Assembly: GCF_030272615.1 (NCBI RefSeq)
Contig: NC_081407.1
Location: 373,200,998 to 373,264,997 of the forward strand
Length of the DNA: 64,000 bases
Reading direction: 5' to 3'
Origin: Cryptomeria japonica
Lineage: Eukaryota; Streptophyta; Pinopsida; Cupressales; Cupressaceae
The notes under the pieces are model-generated. The model did no database searches and was not told the DNA's origin. It saw only the letters and a program-made list of their open reading frames with translations. Below are positions 35,908 to 46,763 of this stretch, one piece after another. The translations under genes and the position numbers were made by a program. Numbering within the stretch: the stretch's first letter is position 1; each line of letters opens with the position of its first letter.

Positions 35908-38900
35908 TTATTTAAAGACATGATAGATTGAATGAGGTATTTGAATATGACATGCTAAATGCTCAACTAGAAGTGAGATCAAAAACATGTATAAAATGAT
36001 AAGAATTGAAGAAGAAAAGTTACAAGAAATCTTAGAAGAGAGATGAGTGTAATTTATTAGAGCCTTATCCCTGGAGGAAAGGACTTTATGATGAATAGGA
36101 GATAAAGATTCATAAGTGGATTTAGAAATTTGAGGGGAGTCATAAAGAGATTTGTTCATCACCAAGATTTCCTTATGAGGGGAATGAGAGTTGATAGAAG
36201 TAGAAGATGATTTAGTTGAAGTGAGATCATCATCACTACTAAATATAGCATTCACATTGAGAGATGATCTTTTAGATGCTTTGGTGGGCTTAGAAAGATT
36301 ATATCCAAGTCCAAATGAATATTCATGCATGTTATGTTCTAAAGGAACTTTAATTCCTTGTTCATTTGCGCCACAACCATTTCCACTATAGCCACTCTTA
36401 GCCAAAATGTGAAAACCACGACCATAACGATTAGCCATTTCAGAAAGAAAAGGTGGTTTTTCATAAGACAAAGAATCAAATTCTTCAGAATTAGAGGTGT
36501 GAGGAGAAGAAGTTTGAGAAGCGGCCACAAAATTATTGCTCATAGGTTCAGGTAAGATTGATTGATCTCTAGTTTCTTCCTTCTCTTTAACTTTAAGCTC
36601 TCTAGGAGGAACCCTATACTCACCTACAAAGGTGGGATTAAAATCAAGAGATCCCCAATCGTCTTCTGCGAGAACCTTCTCAGGATCAAAAGCCTTTTCA
36701 TGTGTAGACTCAAGTCGAGAAGGATCTTCTTCAGGAGCTTTAGGCTCATCCAAAGAATTTTGATTATCAGAGGGTAATGATTCATCCATAGGTATCTTGT
36801 TTAAAGAGTCATCACTAGAAGAGGAAGGTTTAGAAGAACTCCCTTTGGAAGTAGATGTTTGCAAACAAGCCTGAAGATTAGTATCACCTATCAAGGTATA
36901 TGTCTTATTGTTATAAATGAATTTAACTTGTCTATGCAATGTAGAGGGGACAACTTGCATACTGTGAATCCAAGGTCTCCCTAATAACAAGTTGTATGTT
37001 AGATTTCCCGACATAACATGGATAGGAGTAGGCAAAGTAACAGGTCCCACTGTGATGGGTAAGGTGATAATACCTAATGAAGACTTAGCCACATTATCAA
37101 AGCCTCGAATGGGATGAGAGTCAGGCTCGATAAGGGATGTATCCACATTCATCTTATGCAATAGATTAATGCTACACACATTAAGGCCAGAGCCATTATC
37201 TACCAGTGTTCGTCTTATAGCAGTGTCATTTATGATAACCACAATCATCAAGGGATCACATTGATGTTGAATTTCGCTAGTAGGCAACTCATCTTGAGTA
37301 AACACAATTTGAGCTTTAGAATTCATCACAGAGTTAACCAAAGACACTATATTACTAGATGTATTAGGTGGAGGAACATTCAAATCTTTCAAGGCATCTT
37401 GTAACATTCCATGATGAGTGGAAGAAGTTTGCATCAAATCCCAAAGGGATATCTTAGCAGGAGTAGTTTTAAGTTGTTCTATGAGATCATATTCCTTACC
37501 AAGAATTTGTGAAATACGAGGAGCTTGAGGAAGGGAAGGAGGAAGAGACACTGGAGTAACAGGAGGAAGATTAGGCTGCCTATTATTTCTGGTATTATAA
37601 GTATGGGCAACCGCATGATAACTCTCTCTAGTCAGTTGCTTAGCATACTCATAAGGGCTCTTAGTAGAATAACCTCCTTGCACAGTAATAATAGGTTTCT
37701 TAGGAGTGCAAAAAGAATCATTAGCATAACCACCTTGAACCACTAAGATAGGCTTATTTAAAGGTTGAGAATTTTGAGAAGGACAAGCACCTTGGACAGT
37801 GAAGAGAGGTTTGTTAGGTGTTTCATTCACATGTATCAAATTGATTGAGGATGGTTTAGAGGAATGAACAAAAGTGTTGGAATAATTATTAATAGTCTTC
37901 TCTTGCACTAAAATCTTATCATGGATTAAATCAATTTTAGGAGAGAGACAAGGGGTAGGCATTGATGTTCTAGTAGGAAAAGTAATACTAGGAAAGGTCA
38001 TATCATCCTCTATCATCAAAGGATCTACATGGGGAATAAACTCTCTAGGAGAAGGATCAACATTACTCTCTAAAGTCTCACTTTTGAGAGGGAAATCTTT
38101 GAAAGAGATGTTAACCATCTTGCTTTGAACTAGGGTTTCCTTATGAGTAGAACCAAGTTGAGGAGAAGGAGATGCTTTATTTTTAGAGGGAGAATAATTG
38201 AGATTCAAGGAAGGAGAGAAACTATCAAGGGAGTTTCCAATCTTGATTTCATCCCCTTTGGCTAGGGGTAGAGAATAATCTATACCTTCTTCTAATTGTT
38301 CATCCCAAATAGTGAGGTTGTTGAAAGGAATGTTTGAAGTGTTGTCAATTTCGGGAGAGGAGATAACATTGTTTATTAATTCTGCATCCTTAGGAGGGAG
38401 AGCATCAATAGATGTGTTAAACTCATCCTCTTTCCTCAAAATATGTTCAATAGGGGAGAGAGAATTAAGGAAATTGCTTATTATTTCATCTTCTTTCTCT
38501 AAGGGATGCTTATGGGTAAGACAAACTTTAGGAGAAGGGTAAGCATTTATCATTAATTCATCATCTCTAGTGGGAATTTTGTTGGAAAAGGAAATGCCAT
38601 CACTAGGAAATGTAGGGATCATGTCATCTTCTTGCACAAAAGGATCCTCATGAAGGGAGTGTTTTTTAGGAGGAACATGAACATATTTCTCCAAAGATTC
38701 ATGCTTAGGAAGGAGATCTTTGAAAGAAGTGTTCATAACCTCTTGTTGCACTAACATGCCCCCATTGGAAGGACCAACTTTAGGAGAAAATAAGTCAATG
38801 TCCATCAATACGTTTTCACTTAGAGAGGCATCATGTAGGGAAGGTGAAGTAACATTAAGAAAGGTGTTTATGATATCATTCTCTTCCTCTAGGATAGATA

Positions 38901-39105
38901 AATAGGAAGGGCACATTTTAGGAGAATTGTCAAGATCACTCTTAAAGTCTTCATCCTTAGAGCATGGGAGAGTCTCAAAGGGATTGGAAGCAACTCTTTT
39001 AGGCACTAAAATGTTGTTATAGATGGGGGGAGATTCCTTAGGAGAAGGAGAAATTGAAACAAGGGAAGCTAACCCATTATCACATCTATGAAATGAATGC
39101 ATCAT
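35908..39105 (-). CDS. Element D large ORF: aspartic-protease-like and G-patch-like protein
   Basis: This is an uninterrupted 1,065-codon frame, remarkable in a window where other element genes are broken. Residues about 1-600 are acidic, Ser/Pro-rich and repetitive: two stretches of about 100 residues resemble each other (LVQ..MVNISFKDFPLKSE at about 325 and a relative at about 118), followed by three copies of a KPI-x2-VQGGY motif (about 425-500). Residues about 600-740 look like a Ty3 retropepsin: NDTAIRRTLVDNGSGLNVC and, about 70 residues later, NLLLGRPWIHSM plus PSTLHRQVKF. Residues about 890-935 resemble a G-patch (ILAKSGYSGNGCG..EQG, then GLGYN). No zinc knuckle, RT or integrase follows before the 3' LTR. 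By analogy it would be a Gag-Pro-type structural protein of a non-autonomous element. The function is inferred. Confidence 0.75.
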   Translation of the reverse strand: MMHSFHRCDNGLASLVSISPSPKESPPIYNNILVPKRVASNPFETLPCSKDEDFKSDLDNSPKMCPSYLSILEEENDIINTFLNVTSPSLHDASLSENVLMDIDLFSPKVGPSNGGMLVQQEVMNTSFKDLLPKHESLEKYVHVPPKKHSLHEDPFVQEDDMIPTFPSDGISFSNKIPTRDDELMINAYPSPKVCLTHKHPLEKEDEIISNFLNSLSPIEHILRKEDEFNTSIDALPPKDAELINNVISSPEIDNTSNIPFNNLTIWDEQLEEGIDYSLPLAKGDEIKIGNSLDSFSPSLNLNYSPSKNKASPSPQLGSTHKETLVQSKMVNISFKDFPLKSETLESNVDPSPREFIPHVDPLMIEDDMTFPSITFPTRTSMPTPCLSPKIDLIHDKILVQEKTINNYSNTFVHSSKPSSINLIHVNETPNKPLFTVQGACPSQNSQPLNKPILVVQGGYANDSFCTPKKPIITVQGGYSTKSPYEYAKQLTRESYHAVAHTYNTRNNRQPNLPPVTPVSLPPSLPQAPRISQILGKEYDLIEQLKTTPAKISLWDLMQTSSTHHGMLQDALKDLNVPPPNTSSNIVSLVNSVMNSKAQIVFTQDELPTSEIQHQCDPLMIVVIINDTAIRRTLVDNGSGLNVCSINLLHKMNVDTSLIEPDSHPIRGFDNVAKSSLGIITLPITVGPVTLPTPIHVMSGNLTYNLLLGRPWIHSMQVVPSTLHRQVKFIYNNKTYTLIGDTNLQACLQTSTSKGSSSKPSSSSDDSLNKIPMDESLPSDNQNSLDEPKAPEEDPSRLESTHEKAFDPEKVLAEDDWGSLDFNPTFVGEYRVPPRELKVKEKEETRDQSILPEPMSNNFVAASQTSSPHTSNSEEFDSLSYEKPPFLSEMANRYGRGFHILAKSGYSGNGCGANEQGIKVPLEHNMHEYSFGLGYNLSKPTKASKRSSLNVNAIFSSDDDLTSTKSSSTSINSHSPHKEILVMNKSLYDSPQISKSTYESLSPIHHKVLSSRDKALINYTHLSSKISCNFSSSILIILYMFLISLLVEHLACHIQIPHSIYHVFK

Positions 39106-39414
39106 GACAACAATTTTCCTTTTTCAAATGATAACACATGCAAAATAGAAGGAAATGTTTAATTCTAACCAATGCAAGCACTTAGAATGTAGATTTATAA
39201 AATGAAATTTATGATTCAAATGAGTTCCTAAATCAGATTTGAAAGTATTGATCCCAATTAAGCTATCCACAAGTTCAACTTTGAATTTTAGCAAAAATTT
39301 CCTCTAAATTTTTGAATTTTGCAAGAAATTAAAACTTGTAAATACAAATTTGAATTTGAAATAGCATAAACACTCAAATTTGAAAACATAAATCAGAATT
39401 AGAGAAGATTGGAA

Positions 39415-39432
39415 TTCACGTCGGGTTCACCA
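39415..39432 (-). promoter_or_regulatory. Primer-binding site of element D
   Basis: The minus strand reads TGGTGAACCCGACGTGAA, 3 bp inside the LTR at 39436. Exact copies occur at 46743-46760, 48032-48049 and 49702-49719. Confidence 0.85.
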
Positions 39433-39435
39433 AAA

Positions 39436-40340
39436 TGTGTGGGTGAAAAAGTGACACTAAGCAAACATGCCCTAATCTCACTTTCAATCACACATTTGTG
39501 GAATACGAAAGAGCCTAGAGGTATCACACAATTGGCTACTTCTTTTTGTGGAAGAGAGAGCCACAGGATACCTATTAGGATTTCTATTCCTTTGTTGTAA
39601 TTGAAAGATAAAATGATGCAAGTTCAATTCCTAACCCCAAAGTGCAAGTACGAACTAATAACAAGATTGCAGAATTGAACTTAAACAATGGAAAGCTGTA
39701 AACACAAGGACAAGACAAGAATGCAAATGCGTACCCGGAGTTAAAATCTGAGTGAAAATGTTTGGGACGGGGGCGCGGGCGCCACTGTCCTGATTCTGCA
39801 CCTGAAACTGCTCCGGAAACTGTTGTTTTGCAACCTGGAAAGCTGTCAAAAATGCTGAAAACTGCTGTCTGTCAGGAGGACCAAGGCGCCCAGCACCCCT
39901 GTCCCAGGGACCAGGGCGCCCAGCGCCCCTGTCCTGGTAGGACTAGGGCACCCCATGCCCCTGTCCTGGTCTTTTGCTCTGCAATTTGGTGTGTTGTTTA
40001 GTCTTAGTCTGCTTCCATCGGATCTGCAACTTGCGGCGTCGTCCGAATCCCGAAACCTGCACTTATATCTGAAAAGGTGTTTTGGGCGGCTATATAGGGT
40101 TTTGCCTTAGTCAAACCCCCGCTTTGGTGATTTCCACCTCCACGAATAGACAAGTTGTATTGTAAAAGTAATGTGTGTGCAGACCTTGTGTGTGTGCAAG
40201 ATCCTAAAATGCAAGTAAGCAAACTAGAGCAACCTAGAAAGTAAACCCTAATTGCTTGTAAATGATAATGTAAATGCTCCAAATCAAGATGTAAAGAGAT
40301 CTAAAGCATGAATACAAGTGATATAATGAGGCTTATGCAA
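39436..40340 (-). repeat. LTR D, truncated middle copy
   Basis: Matches the first 905 bp of 32440-34081 with few substitutions and one extra GC-rich unit. It ends abruptly at ...GGCTTATGCAA, where the inverted mosaic starts. Confidence 0.9.
39878..39969. repeat. GC-rich palindromic units in middle LTR D (3 units)
   Basis: Three GGACCARGGCGCCC..CCCCTGTCC units, one more than in the complete LTR D copy. Confidence 0.8.
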
Positions 40341-40782
40341 TGGTGAACATCCTTTTTGATTATTCATAGTTAGATCTGAAAATTGGATTCCTTGATTACA
40401 TTTCCATGTTTGATCTTTTGCAAAATTTTAGAGGTTAATTGCATAAAAACCCTAAATTTTCTTTTTAAGTAATTAAACTTGTCAAATGTTTAATTGTTGA
40501 TGCTTGTTTCAGATCTGCCCTTCTATTACAAATTATCAATTCATATTTGTGCTTTAATTCTGAAAATTAAGTGGTTAAGTGTCAAAACCCTAATTTTTGA
40601 AACCCTCTTGATTCAACCTTTGTCCGACAATTTCACTGATCAAAACATCTCCAAATTAGCTGTAACTTTGGATTCCGCAATAAAATCATAATATCTTTCA
40701 TCCTTGAAAATTTGGAAAAAAGTTGCAAATCTCGTCCATATCTTTTCAAGTTGATATCTCTAGGTCGGCCAAAAGTTGAAAT
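40341..40782. repeat. Inverted mosaic joining LTR D to LTR E
   Basis: Three pieces lie in opposite orientation to their parents. 40343-40726 is the reverse complement of 46364-46747 (E leader, 384 bp each, very few differences). 40733-40750 is the exact reverse complement of 49583-49600 (E 3' interior). 40757-40782 is the exact reverse complement of 33578-33603 (LTR D). LTR E in normal orientation follows. The open frame at 40494-40691 is the mirror of one at 46399-46596 and is not a gene. Confidence 0.85.
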
Positions 40783-41406
40783 ACCTTGTTGTAAGGATGT
40801 TTGTATCCTTATATGCGAAGGTATAGATGTTGTTGTTTGTTGTATGTTGTATGTTGTAGCACGTAATGTGTTGTAAGTGATCTCCTCTTCAATGGTTGAA
40901 TCCTTGTCTTGAATGCAACACTTAGCCTTGAATGGAGACTTAGAATGATCAATTGCTTGAAGGAATGCTTGAATGCTTGAATGCTTGAATGTTTGAATAT
41001 CGTTTTCACCTTTTTCCCTCCTCCTCAAATGAGAGAGGAAAAGTAGTTTATATACTTGCCAATTAGGGTTAAAAGACTGATTTTCCCGACCTTAGGCCGA
41101 CCAGGAAATGTTATTTTCCAAATTGCAAACAAAAAGACGCGAAGTCCCATAGGAGACCGGGCCCAAAATAGGGCCAGGGACCAGGGCGCTGGGCGCCATT
41201 GTCTTGGGGGACCAGGGCGCTGGGCGCCATGGTCCCACCTCCAGGGACAGCGGGGTGCAAGGAGGATTAGGCCAAGGTGCTGAGAAATGCAGTTTTTGAT
41301 GTCGTGAGCCAGTTTCGGGGTCTCCATTCAGGTTCAGTGTTGCGTCGCCATCGTGAAGACCCAAATGCAGTCAAAATTGCAAGTGTCGCAATTTTAGGAT
41401 GCTACA
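40783..41406 (-). repeat. LTR E, truncated copy (3' LTR of element E)
   Basis: Matches LTR E1 from about 47375 to 48029; the first roughly 610 bp of the LTR are missing and replaced by the inverted mosaic. It ends GGATGCTACA followed by the polypurine tract. It contains two GC-rich palindromic units (41177-41236). Confidence 0.9.
41177..41236. repeat. GC-rich palindromic units in truncated LTR E (2 units)
   Basis: Two units of GGACCAGGGCGCTGGGCGCC type, each followed by a complementary ATTGTC or ATGGTCC. Confidence 0.85.
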
Positions 41407-41424
41407 TTTAGCCCCCACTTTAGC
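41407..41424 (-). promoter_or_regulatory. Polypurine tract of element E
   Basis: The minus strand reads AAAGTGGGGGCTAAA directly before the LTR. The same tract and the next roughly 300 bp recur at 49306-49604. Confidence 0.85.
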
Positions 41425-42149
41425 GGGAGTATAAGCGTATGCCAATACTTCTGGTAAAGTACAAGGAAACAACATTGAAAAACTTTCACCACGTCAAGGA
41501 GGCAAGATACACCAAGCCCCCAGTGGACTAAGGATCTTACGACTTCGATTGACAAAGTAAAAGGGAAGATCACGAGGGAGAACCATGACTGTCAGTAGTA
41601 AGGTTCCCTCACTATGAGTCATGCAAGAAAGATATCAAAAATTTTCAAGGCAAGGTTAAATTTGCCAAGAAATTTTCAAGTATCTTGAAAAGATATGAAC
41701 GGGATGTATGCCCCCCTACGTTAAAACGATCGCACACGCCTCACCGGGGGTGATTGCTTTAAGGTAGTGATACATATAAGAATGAGAAAGGAAAGGAGCA
41801 CGTTATCACAAGGATTTAGCCCCCAAGTGTGAGATAAGCCCAAGGATAATAGACACAAAACACAAAGCACAAGGTGACTTCGCTTTCCTCAGGGTCAGTA
41901 TGCTGTATGATAATTCATGTATATCATATGTATGTATGCATAATTGTTCTTCATTCCCCAATCAAGGAAGGTCACCTAGAAGAAGGGAACACATGTGTCT
42001 TTTGAGTCAATATGAGAGAGATCAAGAGATCTCAATGCTTTGCATCGTCCTCAAGTAGACAACACTAAGGACAACAAATAGAAGAATGAGAATAACACAT
42101 AGAAGAAGTAACAAAAGAGAGGGGGAGAGAATCTGCTATGCTAATGAAA

Positions 42150-45100
42150 CTAGTCTAGCACGTCATCTACCCCCCGATCTTGCTGATCAATGTTTCGGGA
42201 AGGTAGGGAACACGCTAGAGGAGGAACATCCAACACAGCAGATGGAGCTATCACAAGATCCAAACAAGGGCTATGTTCATATCCCAAGCCGCGGTGTTCT
42301 TGTCTAGGAGCTAGGATAAGTGCTTTAGAAAATTCGTTAGATAAATGGTTATCAATATCAACAAGTTCATATTCACTATCAGAATGAACAGGAGAAGTAG
42401 CATTTTCATCATGAATAACATTTTCATCTATATCATCATCAAGATTTATAAAAATAGGATCTTTAACTCGCACAGGATCAAGACCATCATGCATCTTATG
42501 TTTAGGAGATTTCGGCTCAATCGTCGGCTGAGGAGAAAATGGAATAATGCTTGTTGAAGGTGTTTTTGGGGATTGCAAAGGTTGAGCTCTAAGACGACAC
42601 TTTCACCGTCGTTCACGTGCAGAACGATTTCGTCTGGTCTTAGTAGGAAGTTGAGCAGATTGAGGAGGAGAAATGTTCTCATCCTTATCACTTGGGTGTT
42701 TAGGTTGTGGTCTCTTAGGCTGGATAATAGGAGAAGAGGAAGGTCTCTTCTCTTTATAAAAGGACGGAGGAGGAACTGCTCCATATAAGGGAGAAATATT
42801 TGGTTTAGGAAGGAGACCAAGTCCATCATGACGAGGAGGTATAGGTCTACTCTTAGGAGGTTTATTAGATATAGGCATAGTCACATCCATAGGGATGGGT
42901 TGGAAATCTTCTTGAGGAAAGACATTAGTTTTATCTTTCAAAGGAAGAACTTCCTTCTCAAGAATGATAGGAATGTCAAGTTTGGGTGTTCTAGGTTCAC
43001 TTAGAGATAGGATCATGTCTGTTTTCCACTTTTGATAAGATTTGAAAAGATGATCACTTCGCGGAGGAAGAGATTGGAATTGTTTAGGCCAAAAATAATC
43101 AATAGGAACGCTAGAAGTTCTTTCAGCTGGTTTAAAGAGACTATGATTGACAGTAACAACTTCACCATTATGGGGAAATTTCAAACACTTATGAATAGGA
43201 GAAGCAATAGCTTTCATGGAAGATAGCCAAGAATAGCCTAGCTTCACATGAAATTGTTCGGATGATGGAATAATAGCAAAGTCCACATCAAGGGATTTGT
43301 TATGGACCTCAATAGGTAATGTAATAGAACCAATTGCAGGAGAAGAAAATGCATCAAATAGTTTCACAACCACATTTGTTTTGTCATAGATCACTTGATT
43401 CAATTGCAAAGTAAAAAGAAATTCTTCAGTAATGACATTAACCATACAAGAAGGATCAATAAGCACTCCACGGCAAGGTGTATTTTTGACTTTTGCAACT
43501 ATATATAAAGGACCGTCAGGTGCCCTGATAGTTTCACTAGAATCAAATGTGATGGAAGGTTCTTTAGGGATTTTCTGTTGCTCCACAAAATTAATCACAT
43601 TCAGAGTCATAGACACAAGATCATCAGGTGAGACAGAGGAATCAGTAGTATCAATCGCATTAGAGGTATGAGAAGGCAATGGATCAGTAAAAATCTGAAG
43701 ATTTTGGTTAGGAAGAGCTACAGATTTGTTGCCTTTATCATTCACACCAGAAACAGAGATAGTATTATTATCAATCAAATCTTGAATTTTACCCTTTAAA
43801 GCAAAACATTTTTCAGTATCATGCCCAGGTTGACGATGAAATTGACAAAAAGATTTGTTATCAAAATAAGGTGAATTAATCTTTGCAGGGTCAATTTGCC
43901 TTATAGGAGGAAGAGTAAGCACATTTTGTTCCAATAACTTATTCATAATACTATGCAATGATTCATTCAAAGGAGTAAACTTTCTTTCTCTCTTGAAAAA
44001 CTTAGAAATAGGAGACACACCTGATGCTGCATTCACATTGTTGTTGATGATGTTTTCATTGAATTTAATGGACTCTCTGTTTGGTTTAAACTTCCCAAAT
44101 GGTTGTTGACTACTATCACCCTTATCACTCGGAGCCATAGGATGTGATTGTTCCATTTGACTCACAGTCAGTTGATAATTGTGAAGAGTTGCGCACAACT
44201 GTTGGAAAGAAGTAAACTCAGAAAACTGGAGTTTTTCTCTAATGTCTTTTTGTAAATTAGAAATAAAGATTCTTTGAATATCATTGTCAGGCACTGGAAA
44301 AGAAATTTGAGCATACAAATGCTTATATCTACCAATGAAATCAGTCACTTTTTCTTTAACACCTTGTTTACAATGCATTAAATCAATCAAAGTAACTTTA
44401 GGACTTATATTGTTTTGAAATTGTTGAATGAAAGCATTTGCAAGTTGTTCGAAAGAAGTAATAGAATAGGAAGGCAACGAGCAATACCATTGTAGGGCTT
44501 TGTCTCTTAATGTTCTAGTAAACAGTTTTGTAAGCAACCTTTGGTCATAAGCAAAATCAGTACATATTGTTTGAAAGGTCTTAACATGTGTTAGAGGATC
44601 ACCCTTACCATTATAAAGCTCCAAATGTGGAATTTCAACATGTTTAGGGGGAATAGCTCGAACAATGTCAAGAGAAAGTGGACTCGCAACATCAAATGTG
44701 GGCACACTAAACTTAGATTGATTCATAGAGGCAATTTGTTGCTGTAAAGAAGAGATAGTTTGTGCAAGATTATTAATGGTCGCTTCAGTCGAATAGTTCA
44801 TATTAGACATGTTAGATTGTGATGGAGGTGTTATGTTATTGAAAGAAGGTAGAGAGTATGGTGGTGGGACACTATGATAGTTAGTCATAGGAGATGATTG
44901 GACAGGAGGAACACTACAAGGAGGAATGGAATGGTTAAATGAATTGCCCCCTTGCGTCATGTTCATTTGTGGAGATGTAATAGGAACACTTATTGAAGGA
45001 ATGAATGAAGAAGTCGGATTGAATGAAGGAAGAGGGTTGATTAAAGAAGAGGGATTGCCCCCATGACTGGTGATCATAGGAGGAATGTCTTATGTTGAAT

Positions 45101-45581
45101 TAGTCATTATGTTTGATGTAAAAGTAGGTATACTAGCAATAGAAGTCGTCAAAGGAATAGAATGATTGTCTTGAGTAGGAGGTTGTGTATAACCTAAGGT
45201 TTCGGCACAACTTTTCATAGGCATCACATTTGAATCCACAATGTGTGCAATACCACGCAAAATATCAATTCCATTCTTATCACTTTGAAGCATACGTTTT
45301 AGACCCTCAATTAAAGGAAGAGCTTGACTATCAGGGTATTCTTGAGACATCCACTGTCGAAAATCGTCAAATTGGTTATCCAATTTTGAAAGTTGTTCTA
45401 CAGAAACCTCATGGAGAGCTTCTTCATCATTAAGAGGATTAGAGGAATTACCCATGTCCTCGTTAAAAAGACCATCCAAATTAAGTTCCATCTCCTCAGT
45501 AATTAAACCTTGGAAGGACTTAATTCTAAGGCTTCGTCTAACGGGAATAGTGTAAGTAGGGCTTATTGTTGTAAAACTCAT
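42150..45581 (-). pseudogene. Element E Gag-Pro-like ORF with two in-frame stops
   Basis: Three open stretches (45090-45581, 42603-45077, 42150-42578) are in the same frame, separated only by a TAA at 45090-45092 and a TGA at 42603-42605. Read through, the product would be about 1,140 residues. Segment 2 contains a Gag core (HLELYNGKGDPLTHVKTFQ, DKALQWYCSLP, FIQQFQNNISP, LMHCKQG), a knuckle FCQFHRQPGHDTEKC (C-x2-H-x4-H-x4-C, typical of Tat/Athila Gag), and a protease-like region (GVLIDPSCMVNVITEEF, later VKLGYSWLSSM). The last third is Pro- and basic-rich. No RT or integrase follows. Both stops could be recent point mutations; only one copy is present, so recoding cannot be excluded. Confidence 0.8.
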
Positions 45582-45679
45582 GCACTAAAGAAAGAGAGAA
45601 GATTTTGAATTTTAGAGGTAGCAAATTTCAGTAAAACCAGCCAATCTTCCAGATTTAAGCTGTTAAATACAATCAGGAC

Positions 45680-45826
45680 AATCTCCCGAAATTTCGGAAA
45701 AAATGTCCGGGACCGTGGCGCTCGGGGTGCACACGGTCCTCGCAACTTTTTTCAAAATTTGCAGGGATGAAAGTTATGATGATTTTACAGCTAACCTGAA
45801 AAAATTGAGTGATTTTACGATCTATA
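45680..45826 (-). repeat. Stem-loop cassette 1 in leader of element E
   Basis: Contains a perfect 8-bp stem, GGACCGTG (45710-45717) and CACGGTCC (45732-45739), around a GC-rich 14-nt loop. CCCGAAATTTCGG precedes it and AAATTTGCAGGGATGA follows. Confidence 0.8.
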
Positions 45827-46307
45827 GATAGGCCAAATTAAAGTTGCAATCTCAAAATTGAACCCTACCAAGATTGTCGAAAAATGCAAAATTTGAATTT
45901 TGAAAAAGAGAGGGAAACTGAAATTTTGAATTTTATGATTTTAGAGGGAATACCAAAAGCAGTGTAAGTTTTGAAATTTGAAAGTTGACTCAATTTCACG
46001 CAAAATTCAATTTTGAAAGCGGAAATCAAAGTTGTTGTAATTAAGCACTTAATTTCAAAAGTCACAAATTGCAAAAATTTGAATGAATCACTGAAATTTC
46101 GAATGAATGATAACACACTTTTCAGATTTAGGACTGTAAGAAACACAATTTTGACACAAATTTCAATTTCAACAATTTTTGAATGATTAGAAGCCTCAAT
46201 CCAAGCAATCGCTAGACCAACTTTGACTGTAATTTTGAAGGTGTTAAAATTGATAAAATCAGCCAAAATTCTGGATTTTAGCAGAAAAATACAGTAAGAT
46301 CTAGCTC

Positions 46308-46450
46308 CCGAAATTTCGAAAAAAATGTCGGGGACGATGGCGCTCGGGGTGCACACGGTCCTCGCAACTTTTTTCCAAATTTTCAGGGATGAAAGATATT
46401 ATGATTTTATTGCGGAATCCAAAGTTACAGCTGATTTGGAGATGTTTTGA
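46308..46450 (-). repeat. Stem-loop cassette 2 in leader of element E
   Basis: A second copy about 620 bp away with the same block order. The left stem arm has changed (GGACGATG), while the right arm CACGGTCC is retained. Part of it lies in the 384-bp inverted repeat with 40343-40726. Confidence 0.8.
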
Positions 46451-46742
46451 TCAGTGAAATTGTCGGACAAAGGTTGAATCAAGAGGGTTTCAAAAATTAG
46501 GGTTTTGACACTTAACCACTTAATTTTCAAAATTAAAGCACAAATATGAATTGATAATTTGTAATAGAAGGGCAGATCTGAAACAAGCATCAACAATTAA
46601 ACATTTCACAAGTTTAATTACTTAAAAAGAAAATTTAGGGTTTTTATGCAATTAACCTCTAAAATTTTGCAAAAGATCAAACATGGAAATGTAATCAAGG
46701 AATCCAATTTTCAGATCTAACTATGAATAATCAGAAAGGATG

Positions 46743-46760
46743 TTCACGTCGGGTTCACCA
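46743..46760 (-). promoter_or_regulatory. Primer-binding site of element E
   Basis: The minus strand reads TGGTGAACCCGACGTGAA, 3 bp inside LTR E1. Confidence 0.85.
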
Positions 46761-46763
46761 AAA

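Noticed and set aside
40494-40691. 65-codon frame conserved almost perfectly at 46399-46596 on the other strand
   Set aside because: Conservation is explained by the 384-bp inverted repeat of element E leader DNA, not by selection on a peptide.
40809-41028. Repeated small frames (for example 131, 98 and 76 codons) shared among 40600-41030, 47320-47620 and 48610-48890
   Set aside because: They are the same LTR E sequence in three copies. The frames lie within the LTR and shift between copies.
46743-46760. Naming the tRNA that primes elements C, D and E
   Set aside because: TGGTGAACCCGACGTGAA begins correctly for a primer site, but I could not match it confidently to a specific plant tRNA from memory.
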